Source of the DNA: Marasmius tenuissimus
Taxonomy: Eukaryota > Basidiomycota > Agaricomycetes > Agaricales > Marasmiaceae
Length of the DNA: 64,000 nucleotides
Direction of reading: 5' to 3'
NCBI GenBank assembly: GCA_029532415.1
Contig: JAQOTA010000054.1
Coordinates: 868,001 to 932,000 of the forward strand
The notes under the pieces were generated by a model. That model saw only the letters and a program-made list of their open reading frames with translations. It was not told the origin of the DNA and did not search any database. Below, piece after piece: positions 21,269 to 31,528 of the stretch; position 1 is the first letter of the stretch, and each line of letters begins with the position of its first letter. A program made the translations under genes and the position numbers.

Positions 21269-23179
21269 CGCCTCATCCGGTTTAGATGTGGAGGCGTCCG
21301 AAGTATCCGCAGCACGACCTTTAGCCTGTGAACCGGCTGCAGGTCGCTTCCTACAATCATCTGTCTTGTGCTTTCCGCCACAGAACATGCACAAGTTGTT
21401 CTTCTTCCGACGTTCCTTCTCTTCCGGCTTCAACTTTCCGTCCTTACCAAGATACTGGGCAACCGGATTGGTATTGTTGGAAGTCGGATTCGACCCAGTG
21501 TTGTTGTTGGCGTTGGACTTGTTGCCGGAAGAGTTGCTGGAAGAGTTGCCGGAACTCTTGTTGGAGCCACCGGAACTACCGGAACCTCCGGAAGAGTTGT
21601 TGGAACGATTTCCAGAGTTGTTGTTGGATCGGGAGTTGGAATTGTTGTTGGCTCGTTTCGCCGCTCGGCCCTCTCGGGATTTCTCCCCTTCGCGTACCCA
21701 GTGCGTCCGGTCGTATTCCCGGCACACTACACGCAACTGTTTGAGAGTCGAAGGACGAGCACCAACGTTCGGAAGTAAATCTTTGATACGCTTTGGCATA
21801 GCGCGATAATAGGCATGACGGAGAGCGTTCTCGCCGTAACCAATCTTGGCTGCGAGAGTGTTGAAACGAACCTCGAACTTTCCGATTTTCTCCCCTTCTC
21901 CCATCCGGAGGTTGTCGAACTTGTCTTCGGCTTCCTCTATCGTATCCACCTGTCCGAAGAACATTTCGAGTTCATTGAGGAATGCTCGGAGGCTGAACAT
22001 CCAAGCGGGCGGATCGGAATCGGTTTCGTAGGATAGGATTTCGGGTTGGAAATATTCAAGGCACATGCCACGGAGGTAGGAAATGATGTAGTGGATTTTG
22101 TCGGCATCGGTAGGAAAGTCGGAGGGACGGTGATTGAAGACGATCATACATGACACGATGAAGCTCGGAAGTTTGTCGGGTTGAGTTCCGTCGAAGGTAT
22201 CAGGTTCCTTGACGTTCCCCTTCTTTTCCGGCTTCTTCCCAAGGAGCTGGGCGATGATTTTGTTGTGCTCAAGCATGGATTGTACGAGTGCCATCATATT
22301 GAATTGGTAGAGATCGTTTCCGGGACCTCTAGGGAATCCAGGTCCCCCACCTCGTCCACCGGAAGGTCCTCCGCCTGGAGGTCCACCACCAGGTGGTCCG
22401 GGGGGTCCGGGTGGTCCGGAATCACCGGGTTCGTGATCGGATCCGTCGTCACCTTCCGGCTCCGTATCCGTGTCTCCACCCCTTCTACTACCTGCTCGGG
22501 ATCCGCCCCTACTGCCACCTCGAGAGCCCTTGGGTTCATCGACCTGTTTATGTGGATCGGATCCCTCGGGTAACGCTGTCTCTGTTGGTAGTTCAGTATC
22601 CCGGGGCATAACCGGAGCTGTAACTGGATGAGTGGATGGATGTTCTTTGTCAACGGCGGCATCGAAAGTAAAGTCATCAATTAACCCCTCATCGGCCTTG
22701 CTTTTCCCTTTAGCTGTTTTCGGAGGAGGTTCGTTATGAGCCTTGTCAAGTGCTAGTGCTAGTTTTGCAGGATCAAGCACTCCTCTAGGATCTTCGATAG
22801 TAGCTGGAGAGAAAACTTGACGGGATGCGGGTTTCGGAGGTGGAGGAGGACGACTAGGAGTTTCGGGTACCTTGTCCCCTACATAGACTGTTCTGCCGTC
22901 CTCAAGTGTCCTGTATTTCAAAGCCATTGTAGTAGGACGTCGGAGCTTGCTAGGCGGAAGTGGTGCGACGGTATTAAGTGTGCCGATACGTGGAGTTGAT
23001 TGTACGTCGATTTGATATTCGGAAGCACGGACGCTGCTGCCGAAAACCGCTTGTCGTTCTTTACGTCGACCGTAACGGTTGGTTGAGATGGATTCGGAAG
23101 CGGAAATACTTCCTACGAATTGGTTGGGTGGATCTTCGTCGAAGTGTCCAGGGAATTCAGGATTGACTTGTCTGGACAT
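21260..23179 (-). CDS. Chromovirus gag (capsid-nucleocapsid polyprotein)
   Basis: 639 codons from MSRQVNPEFPGHF, about 40 bp inside the 5' LTR boundary. It has an N-terminal P/S/T-rich region and a G/P-rich stretch (GPPGPPGPPGGGPPGGG), then the capsid-like domain (DKLPSFIVSCMIVFNHRP, YIISYLRGMCLEYFQPE, LEMFFGQVDTIEEAEDKF, ALRHAYYRAMPKRIKDLL). An S/N-rich spacer leads to one zinc knuckle, CMFCGGKHKTDDC (CX2CX4HX4C). It terminates at TAG 21260-21262, which is part of the frameshift site. The frame is intact, as expected from near-identical LTRs. Confidence 0.93.
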   Translation of the reverse strand: MSRQVNPEFPGHFDEDPPNQFVGSISASESISTNRYGRRKERQAVFGSSVRASEYQIDVQSTPRIGTLNTVAPLPPSKLRRPTTMALKYRTLEDGRTVYVGDKVPETPSRPPPPPKPASRQVFSPATIEDPRGVLDPAKLALALDKAHNEPPPKTAKGKSKADEGLIDDFTFDAAVDKEHPSTHPVTAPVMPRDTELPTETALPEGSDPHKQVDEPKGSRGGSRGGSRAGSRRGGDTDTEPEGDDGSDHEPGDSGPPGPPGPPGGGPPGGGPSGGRGGGPGFPRGPGNDLYQFNMMALVQSMLEHNKIIAQLLGKKPEKKGNVKEPDTFDGTQPDKLPSFIVSCMIVFNHRPSDFPTDADKIHYIISYLRGMCLEYFQPEILSYETDSDPPAWMFSLRAFLNELEMFFGQVDTIEEAEDKFDNLRMGEGEKIGKFEVRFNTLAAKIGYGENALRHAYYRAMPKRIKDLLPNVGARPSTLKQLRVVCREYDRTHWVREGEKSREGRAAKRANNNSNSRSNNNSGNRSNNSSGGSGSSGGSNKSSGNSSSNSSGNKSNANNNTGSNPTSNNTNPVAQYLGKDGKLKPEEKERRKKNNLCMFCGGKHKTDDCRKRPAAGSQAKGRAADTSDASTSKPDEAKK

Positions 23180-23216
23180 TCAGTAATTTCAACTCAAGGT
23201 TCGAGAATTAAAATAC

Positions 23217-23930
23217 TGTTAGGATCGTGCGGATATGACAGCCCGGACGGAGGTCCGAGCGGAAGAGACGGAAGCCGACGTGCCGGAATGGACTAGTCGG
23301 AGTTGGAGAGGTTCCGTCGACCGGAAGGCCGAACGGATGGCTGGACAATAGTCGAAGGTTTCGCCAACGACACCGTTGAGTTGAGTTTGTCCTTGACCGG
23401 AAGGAAAGGAAGAGAAAGATGAAGAGGAGATAGAGATAAAGAGACGGAATGAGACGAATGAGATAAACGGAAACCAAGTTGATTTTAATTCTGAGGAATA
23501 CAAGTCGTGAAGTATCTAGCTTATATATGTATCGATCTCCGAGACCTCCGAAGGGGTTCCGGCGATCGTAGTACCGAAGGTGAGTCAAGAGCGGGAGAGA
23601 ATGTATGTACAGTACGGAATCCGAGACGGAGGATGAAGTCCCGGAGTCGGAGATGAATCGGAAATGAAGTGTCAAAATGGAATGTACGGGATGAGTCATA
23701 ATAGAATGGAAAGCGGAATGTCGGAATGCAGAGTAAACGTACTACTCGGAAATGAACGGTGTATATGTATCTCCGATCCGTAAGTATCGGGGACACGACG
23801 TCGGAATCCGAAGTCATGTTCCGGATAGGATCGTGAAGGAAGAGAAAACATAAAGTAGATTCCGAGTATCGGAATCTCCGGAAGGTGGATAGAGGCCTTC
23901 GGAAACCCCGGAACCGGCATGGATGTAACA
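23217..23930 (-). repeat. Chromovirus 5' LTR
   Basis: 714 bp, near-identical partner of 15279-15992. Downstream on the minus strand (left of 23217) the sequence GTATTTTAATTCTCG does not look like the common TGG-starting primer site, so the primer is unassigned. Confidence 0.95.
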
Positions 23931-25834
23931 CATATGAGGGTAGGAAGCAAGTGACTGTTGTCGCTGTGAAGAGTAGAAGGCCAATTTCTTTGTGTTTCCA
24001 CGAATTGAAAGACCATCTTGAAGGAACTCTCCCATGGATAGCAAGCGTATATCCAATTGCGGTATGTAATAGACGGGATAGAGACACGAAACGCGCTCAG
24101 TAAGTTTCCCGTCATGTCCTTCAACATTATGCTTAATGAAGACTGTGCGTTTACCCTTTATCTGTATAGGGTTGCCCTTATTCACAGTATTTACAATAGG
24201 ACCATCAAGCGATTCATATTCAGCGAAGTCATTCATATTGTTTGTAAAATGAGAGGAGGCACCAGAATCAAGGAGCCAACCCTGTGTGTTGTTCACACTT
24301 TTCTTTCCCTTACATTGAGTACAACCCACAAAGTGGGTGGAAATAGCATTGCAAAAATGTACAAGTGATTCCAGATCACTGCGACTACCGTGCACACTAC
24401 TGATACCAACTAATTGTGAGCAGTGCTGTAGATTTGCATCAGCTTGGGAAAGCAGGTCAAGATAGGGTACTTGCCTGTCATCGTGGAACGATTCAAGAGA
24501 GACATCATCCGGGACATCCTCAACCCCTGCAGCTTTGGCAATATTGTTGTCAACATCATTACTGAATAGAGAGGTCATGTCTTCCATACCGTTGTCAGAT
24601 CCCCAATCCATCTCTACATCTTCATCAGGATCAGCGTTACAAGAGCGTTTAGAAGAAGTAGAAGAAGGAGATCCAGCTCCCTCATATCCCTCATCATCCT
24701 CCAAAAGGCGCTTGGACGAGGACGCATGTGGTTGTGCAATGCAGTCCTGTAGCGAACGATTGGTGGCGGACGTGATGATCTGTTCGAAGGGTTTGAGATA
24801 CTGTGCCATCTTGGGGGCACCAAGTCTGTCAGCAAGGGAACGTGCTCCACGGATATCATCAAATACTGACTGAGATGGCTTGAAGCCAGTGAAGGACTGC
24901 ATAGCAGCCAGGTTCTTCTTGACAGCTGGCTGAGGGACAGTGCTGTCGCAGGACTTGTCCCAGTGACTGGTGAAGTGAGCTGGGGGCAGTGATCCCATAG
25001 CACGAACAGGAGGGGTGCTGGTGATCTCAGCGTGCAAGGAGTTGTTAACCACGTTCAACGCAATATGTTCCCTGCAGTCAGTGATCGAGGAGTATGGACG
25101 GGTAGGAGCGGGGGAAGCTACAGCAGATGCATATGATGCAAGATGGGAGTGACCATGCAACCAATTGTTATCACTGTTGTTACCGCCAGCGTGGCCGGGA
25201 CCCTGGTGCTGGTTGATACCACCGCGGGTACCATGCTGCTGCTGCTTTTTCTTCTTACCGTTGTTCTGGTTCGAAGGAGGGCATTGCTGCTGCTGCTGTG
25301 GTTGACGCTGTTGGCCACGCTGCTGCTGTCGCTGCCGCGGACGCTGCTGCTGACCAAAGGATGGCTTGCGGTTGCCAGCACACTTGACCACAGAGACACA
25401 GTTGGCAAGCTGAGGGTTCTGGCGCTCATATTCAATCATGATGGCTACATGAACGTCAGTGACAGTGAGGGTGCTGGTGCTCTCAGGATCCCTATCAAAG
25501 CCATGAAGAGACTTTGAGGAAGCGGTGTCCCATTTGGGAGGAATAGCTGTGATAAGAAGGAGGGCTTTGATCAACTCGGGGAGTTCAACCCCAACCTCGG
25601 CAAGACGTTCAATGTAGTGTTTGAACTTGGCGATGCCAGCCTGGGGGTGGCTAGTGGTAAGCTGGAATGACACCAACTTGACAAAGTCACCATAAATGGC
25701 AGACAAGGTTGGTTCACTGTAGGTGGTGACAATGGTGGACCAGGCTTTGGCAGCATCCATGTCCTTGAGAGGTTCAAAGACTTCCTTTGTAGAGGTCAAC
25801 TGAATGATACCCATCAGCTGGAGGTCTTTCTCCT
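23931..25834 (-). pseudogene. Copia-1 gag (major part) and protease
   Basis: This frame continues copia-1 gag upstream of the chromovirus. It reads KDMDAAKAWSTIVTTYSEPT, HYIERLAEVGVELPELIKAL, LLITAIPPKW and VAIMIEYERQNPQ, the helical copia Gag. A Q/K-rich basic tract (QRPRQRQQQRGQQRQPQQQQ) follows in place of a CCHC zinc knuckle. After a 300-residue spacer comes the protease, GWLLDSGASSHFTNNMNDFA, with DIRLLSMGEFLQDG near its end. The frame is open between the solo LTR (right) and the chromovirus (left). Confidence 0.9.
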
Positions 25835-26550
25835 TGTTACATCCATGCCGGTTCTGGGGTTTCCAAAGGCTTCTATCCACCTTCCGGAGATTCCGATACT
25901 CGGAATCTACTTTATGTTTCTCTTCCTTCACAATCCTTTCTGGAACATGACTTTGGATTCCGACGTCGTGTCCCCGGTACTTACGGATCGGAGATACATA
26001 TACACCGTTCATTTCTGAGTAGTACATAGACTCTACATTCCGACATTCTGCTTTCCATTCTATCATGACTCATCCCGTACATTCCATTCTGACACTTCAT
26101 TTCTGATTCATCTCCGACTCCGGGACTTCACCCTCCGTCTCAGATTCTGTACTGTACATACATTCTCTCCCGCTCTTGACTCACCTTCGGTACTACGATC
26201 GCTGGAACCCCTTCGGAGGTCTTGGAGATCAATACATATATAAGCTAGATACTTCACGACTTGTATTCCTCAGAATTAAAATCAACTTGGTTTCCGTTTT
26301 ATCTCATTCATCTCATTCCATCTCTTTATCTCTATCTCCTCTGCATCTTTATCTTCCTTTCCCTTCCGGTCAAGGACAACTCAACTCAACAGTGTCGTTG
26401 GCAAAACCTTCGACTAATGTCCAGCCATCTGTTCGGCCTTCCGGTCGTCGGAACCTCTCTCCAACTCCGACTAGTCCATTCCGGCTCATCGGCTTCCGTC
26501 TCTTCCGCTCAGACTTCCATCTGGGCTGTCATATCCGCACAATCCTAACA
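25835..26550 (+). mobile_element. Solo LTR of the same chromovirus family
   Basis: A 716-bp sequence that is the reverse complement of the LTR at 15279-15992, with many substitutions, flanked by the 5-bp duplication CTCCT (25830-25834 and 26551-26555). It lies in copia-1 gag; removal with one CTCCT restores EAWEEKDLQL. It arose from an older insertion by LTR-LTR recombination and points opposite to the full element. Confidence 0.94.
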
Positions 26551-26850
26551 CTCCTCCCATGCTTCCAGCACGGTGTTGTACGCCGTGATCTGGGCTTCAG
26601 TAGGGTCTGCCCGATCAGGTTCGTCGTCAGAACCAGGTGTAACTGCAGGCGCAGCTGCTGCACCAGGGGAAGGAGTGACCGTAGTGGTTGGAATGATGTC
26701 CCCCAGAGGGTACGTTGGCTTCTTAGCCACACCGGTAAGGTGACGATAAAGGCCTTGAGCCTTGGTAACAGCTTCCATTTCACTGTTATAGGTCTGGCAG
26801 AAACCAGTGCCGTCGAAGCAACCAGAGAAGAATTTCTTAACATTGAACAT
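26551..26850 (-). pseudogene. Copia-1 gag N-terminus
   Basis: The start at 26850 reads MFNVKKFFSGCFDGTGFC, followed by EAVTKAQGLYRHLTG, an A/P/T-rich stretch and TEAQITAYNTVLEAWEE. It is cut by the solo LTR, across which the frame continues. It lies about 300 bp downstream of the 5' LTR in the element's own direction, a normal copia leader length. Confidence 0.85.
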
Positions 26851-27132
26851 GGTAGTAAGAGGTTAGGTTTGGTGTTGGATCTAGAAAAGACAGCATCAGT
26901 ATGCATCTAATCAACACAGGGAGCAGCCATCAAGGTGCCATGCTCAACGAGGAGCATTGGATCCTTTAGATCCAATGTTGTCAAAGGACGTACATCAATG
27001 CCATAGATCGATTACTCAATTAAGAGGTTGATGGCAACATGCAGGTCTAGCCTAGCTAGCCAATGACAGCGGCCTAGGGGCGCTCGTCGCTAACAGCAGC
27101 CTAGGGGCGCTCATTATTGTAGTCGGGCTAAC
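26851..27132 (-). other. Copia-1 untranslated leader
   Basis: Region between the primer site and the gag start of copia-1. It contains two copies of a CCTAGGGGCGCTC motif (about 27073 and 27101). No gene is seen. Confidence 0.6.
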
Positions 27133-27146
27133 CAGGGCCCATAACC
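27133..27146 (-). other. Primer binding site of copia-1 (internal tRNA-iMet)
   Basis: On the minus strand GGTTATGGGCCCTG follows the LTR directly. It is complementary to the anticodon region of initiator methionine tRNA, the half-tRNA primer site known from Drosophila copia and relatives. The same motif occurs in copia-2 and copia-3. Confidence 0.8.
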
Positions 27147-27303
27147 TGATGAGCCAGCATGACACCTAGTGCAGAGAACTACAACATGGCTACACTACTA
27201 CTTACCAGAGAGGAGTTTTAGAGAGTTAGAGGTGAGACGTAGAAGCTCAAGCACACTATAGATTCAGATAGAGAACTACGAGCTTATATACATGTAGAGA
27301 CTA
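27147..27303 (-). repeat. Copia-1 5' LTR, inner half
   Basis: 157 bp matching the left half of 9010-9321. It breaks at GACTA where copia-2 has inserted; the other half is at 40535-40689. Confidence 0.92.
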
Positions 27304-27828
27304 TGTTAAACATGTGATAACCATGTGATACACTTTATTGACGTGTTGTTTACGTGTCTATTATTTATAGACTCTTTCACTATGACACTTGCACTCGTGT
27401 GAAAGATCCTGTACTTACTCAGACGGACTCTGTAGTCAGTCAGTACTCACATCTTATCTCTATGGTTTATAACAAGGTTCAGCTTTGCACCCAATAGCAT
27501 TCAAAGCTGACTGAGCTTTCTCTCTAGATTACTTAGATAGAAAGCTAGTATGACTATGCCTACTTACTCACTCTGCTCTTTGAGCACTTATGCTTACTGA
27601 TATGCAATATGTACCATATGCTATATTCTCACTTACCTATGTTCTATGACTTGTAGATAGACAAGGACTCTTGTATAAAAGCTGGAGACTTTGCGTCTCA
27701 AAGCTTTAGGACAATCTACTTGATTATCACCTCTAGCAAGCATCTACAAGAACACAAGAATTCTCTTATAGTCAATATGTGAGGTTTTAGTTTCATCTCA
27801 CTGTGCATTTAACTATGCTGGCTCAATA
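27304..27828 (+). repeat. Copia-2 5' LTR
   Basis: 525 bp, TGTTAAACATG..GGCTCAATA. A TATAAAA box lies at 27674-27680, a likely core promoter. The partner at 40005-40529 begins TGTTGAAC and is otherwise identical except at two bases. Confidence 0.93.
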
Positions 27829-27842
27829 AGTTATGGGCCCTG
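27829..27842 (+). other. Primer binding site of copia-2
   Basis: AGTTATGGGCCCTG abuts the LTR, complementary to the anticodon arm of tRNA-iMet apart from the first base. Confidence 0.75.
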
Positions 27843-28703
27843 CAACAGGCGGGCAGGTCGACGTTATGATCGGAGTAGTTGAAACACTTTCTGTGTGTCA
27901 CCACCGTCCTAGCAGATGTCCATACCCATATTGGCTATAGAGTCTCTAGCAATGAGTTGGGCTATCTGGTGTAGGATTAGGCAGTCCACCTTTTCTGGTT
28001 CCACTTAATGTCCCTGTACATGCATGTTGCACGCATGATTGTACATACTGATTTGGTCTTCATTTTCTCTCAGGACCAGACCTGCTTCCGACTTGTCAGA
28101 CCTGTCTTGGTCTTGAATAACCCAGGTTGATGCTCTGGCCATAAATTGCCACGGCACAATGCTGAAGAAGTCTAACTGTTGGGGGTGGTCCACGGCTGTA
28201 CAGCTTCGGCTGGAGTGGCACCTTTTGAGCTGTCATACAACTATGCTTCTAAACTAGTCTGTATGATGGCGTAGGATGTTGTGCCGAACAACTGGGATTT
28301 TTACAATACATCTTATAGATTATCGCATGGCCATTTTCAGTATGTACCGGGACATCCCAAAACCTGTATGCCCTGAACTTGTTTTCATGTTATCAAGAAG
28401 ATCTTTGTACCAGGCACCAGCGTTACTAAAGGTAGCTGCCGATGGTCCCATGGTCTGGTCTATTAATAACCTTCTTTGGCATATGGATGACTTTAACGCT
28501 AGTCTGGGATTGAGACCAGATAGCGAGAAGGAAACACACCAGACACACACTGGAAAGGTTACTCTACGTAACCAGATTAACAATCCCTGCACCTGTTGGG
28601 ACCTGTGACCTATTAGTAGCATCTGTTGAAATCCCAATTTCTCTCCTTTTATTTTTTCATCATGCTCATGGGATTTTTGCAGATTTCTGTTCAATTAGGA
28701 AAT
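27843..28703 (+). other. Copia-2 leader
   Basis: A long leader related to that of copia-3 (shared GTTATGATCGGAGTAG and GGGATTGAGACCAGATAGCG stretches). It contains stop codons in all frames. No gene is seen. Confidence 0.6.
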
Positions 28704-30066
28704 ATGTCTCAGAACTCCTCTCAACACAATTCTTGTACTGGTAGCCCTCAAGCTACTTCCTCTCCAAGGACTGAGCCGGCACTTCCGGGCTTTACTGATT
28801 CCGACACATTTTGGTCTTTCCAACCTCCTGGCCATACTTACAATATCACTAATGCCCAAGGAGGTGCTGCCGTACCTGTCTTTGGAAACCCGGATCACCC
28901 TATTTATGCGAACGTTGCTGCCGATTCTTTCCCGGCGGGATCTGGTGCGATCATGACAATCCCGGAGTTAAAGGACAGCGCCATTTGGAATGCCTTTTTC
29001 TATAAGTACACGGCATATCTACAGCAGCAGGGAATCTTTCAGGTTCTTACTGAAACCAAGCCAGCTGCTTCTGCATCTGGATATGCAGATTGGTATACAC
29101 GTAACAATAAGGCTCTTGGCGTTTTCAAATCTCGGGTAAATCAGGCCTTCGAGTCCTTGATGACTGATGACATCAAGGAAACAATCGAGAACTTCCAGAA
29201 AGCCTTCGGGCAGGAAGATATGGCCCGGCTACTTAACATTTATGAAGAATTTCACCATGCCACCTTCTTCTCCAATCAGAATCCTCTCCTGGTCATCACC
29301 AAGATGGACCAAAAGAGGAAGGAGCTGAAGGTACTGGGCGTTGACATTCCCGAGTCCCTCTTTGTCCTCATTGTCATTGCTAAGCTTCCTACTGGACCAT
29401 GGGAAATGCTAAAGCAGAAGATAATTCAGGAAAAGAAGGAGGATCTCAAAGTAGTCAAGTTGATTGCACTAATCACAAACGAGTGGAACAGACGTCGTGG
29501 TGCTCATGAATCTGCTCTTGCCACCAGAATTTCTGGCATTCATTGTTTCATTCCTTCTACTGCTCCACCCTGGTCCCGCCAGAACCGTCAATCTGGTGGG
29601 AATTCTTCCTGTAGCAACAACCGGAAGAATAACAATCGTTCTGGTAATGGTAATAATAACCAAAAGCAGAATAATAATAACCAGGGTAACCACAATCAAC
29701 AATCGCAGAAAGGAAAAGGAAAGGCTGGCAAGAAGAAGCAGAATAATCAAGGAAAGCAGAATGGTCAGCACCTTTCTGCTAACCTTGCTTGTGCCACCTT
29801 TGACCAGGAACTCGTGGCTCCATTATGGGTTTATATGACAAACATCTCAACAAACCCTCTTGACGCTATTGATACCGATACCGATAGCAAGCACTCCTCT
29901 ATGCCTTCTTTAGTCACTCTCTCCAACACTGATGAGATGGACATGGAGATCTCTTCTGACTCATCTTCCAAGTTCGAAGAAGGAGAAGTTGTTGAACAGC
30001 CACCTATTCCCACGACAAGTCAATGGCCACCTCATGATGTAAATGATCCCTATGCCCCATGGGCAC
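28704..30066 (+). pseudogene. Copia-2 gag, truncated by copia-3
   Basis: ATG at 28704 (MSQNSSQHNSCTGSP). The Gag domain includes SGAIMTIPELKDSAIWNAFF, FEDMARLLN-type helices (QEDMARLLNIYEEFHHATFF) and VIAKLPTGPWEMLKQKI, then an N/Q/K-rich basic tract (NNQKQNNNNQGNHNQQSQKG) with no zinc knuckle. An acidic C-terminal part (DEMDMEISSDSSSKFEEGEV) follows. The frame is open up to DPYAPWA, where the copia-3 LTR begins; the last nine codons before the stop at 30092 come from that LTR. Confidence 0.88.
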
Positions 30067-30522
30067 TGTTGAACATGATGGATATCATGTGATACATATT
30101 GACATGTTGTTTACGCGTCACACTATTTATAGAGCTATGCCTGTAGGAACACTTGCGATCTCATGCAAGAATGTATCTACGTAGTTATTGCTTCACAAAT
30201 GACACTGTAGATATCTACTACATATGTAGTTACATCAAGTATGATGCTTATAGTCCAAAGTGCGAGGCACAACGGACGAAAGACTCATTAGTATTGGCTA
30301 AATACCTACTTCTAGTAGTAGTTTCAGAGTATTGTAATTACTCTTACATGTACAGAAACTTGTGTATAAAAGCTGGTATTCCAAGGCCTTAAGCTTTAGG
30401 ACAATCTACTGGATTATCACCTCTTCACAAGCATCTCAAGTCTACAAGAAAACTCTGTGTATTACCCATGTGAGGTTTACTTTGTTATACCCACTGTGCA
30501 CTTTAACTATGCTGGCTCAACA
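30067..30522 (+). repeat. Copia-3 5' LTR
   Basis: 456 bp with a TATAAAA box at 30365-30371. It is related to, but distinct from, the copia-2 LTR; the last 60 bases (ACTGTGCACTTTAACTATGC) are the most similar part. Confidence 0.92.
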
Positions 30523-30536
30523 GGTTATGGGCCCTG
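30523..30536 (+). other. Primer binding site of copia-3
   Basis: GGTTATGGGCCCTG directly follows the LTR. It is the internal tRNA-iMet complement also seen in copia-1. Confidence 0.8.
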
Positions 30537-31528
30537 AAAGCGGTGGTCAGGTCGATGTTATGATCGGAGTAGCTAATACTTTCCGTGTGTCGCCACCATC
30601 CTAGCGGACAACCTGTAACCTACATGGGTTAAGGAAGTCTCTAGCGATGTTAAAGGCTCGTCATTGATGATTGTCTGGTGTCAGGATCAAGGTTCTTCAT
30701 CCCTTATATCCATCCACTCACGTCCCTGTACAAGTTGCATGTCGCACGAACACATGTACATACTGTCTTGGCTTCATCTTCTTCAGCATGAACCTATCCG
30801 TTTTTACGGCTCTGTTCCTCTGCTGACAACCCGGATTAGGCTTTGGCCGTCTATTGCCACTGTCTGATACCGATGAAAGTCTAATGGTTGGCGGTGGTCC
30901 TCGGCAGAGGCACCGTTTAGGGGGTCTATGGGACTGTGCTTCTAAACCAGTTCGCCATGATTCCTGAAGGCTGAAACATGCCAGGGAAATTTGATTTCCC
31001 TTACAACTAGGACTTTGTATGATACTACTTTTACGGTATCACACGGCCATTTTTAGTATGTACAGGGACTCCCTTCACATCTGCCTTTCTCATCCACGCT
31101 ATTGTTAGATCTCGTTCCAGTCTCTAGTAGTTCACTCGTTTGTCATATGCTCAAGGCATCTTCAGACGTAGTAACCATACGGAGTTATGGGGGATCTAGT
31201 AATAACTTTCTCAAGGCACGACGTCTAGATTTGCTAGTCTGGGATTGAGACCAGATAGCGCGATGGACACCAGACACACACACTGGAAGGTTACTGTAAG
31301 ACCCTTCTCAAGCAGGCAGGGCTACGTAACCAGATTAACTACCTGCACTTACCTGCGCAGTGGATTTCCCCATAGCTTGCTTGACGCATACAGCCTGTTA
31401 AAAGTCCTAGACATTTTGACGCATGTCTCGGTGTGCATCAAACCCTATTTCTTTATGGGTTGTCTTCCAGTAGAAGACTTTATCGATTGACACTACTCTT
31501 AGCGTCACCCTTCTAATATTTGAAGAGT
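30537..31528 (+). other. Copia-3 leader
   Basis: About 1 kb between the primer site and the first ATG of gag, with stops in all frames. It shares blocks with the copia-2 leader, including the CACACACACTGGAAGGTTAC stretch near 31275. No gene is seen. Confidence 0.6.

Larger units (their letters stand above)
15279..23930 (-). mobile_element. Full-length Ty3/gypsy chromovirus with antisense gene
   Basis: An 8,652-bp element on the minus strand with two 714-bp LTRs (15279-15992 and 23217-23930) that differ at only two positions by eye. Flanks are CATAT at 15274-15278 and 23931-23935. Gene order on the minus strand is gag, -1 frameshift signal, protease, RT, RNase H, integrase and chromodomain. 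An antisense (plus-strand) spliced gene then sits between pol and the 3' LTR. The RT carries an internal out-of-frame deletion near 20100, so this recent copy is not autonomous. The whole element, LTRs included, is unusually rich in CGGA/TCCG. Confidence 0.96.

Noticed and set aside
23180..23216. GGTTCGAGAA near the chromovirus 5' LTR taken as a tRNA-derived primer site
   Set aside because: Position and lack of a TGG start do not fit a standard primer site; the resemblance to a T-arm is too short to call.
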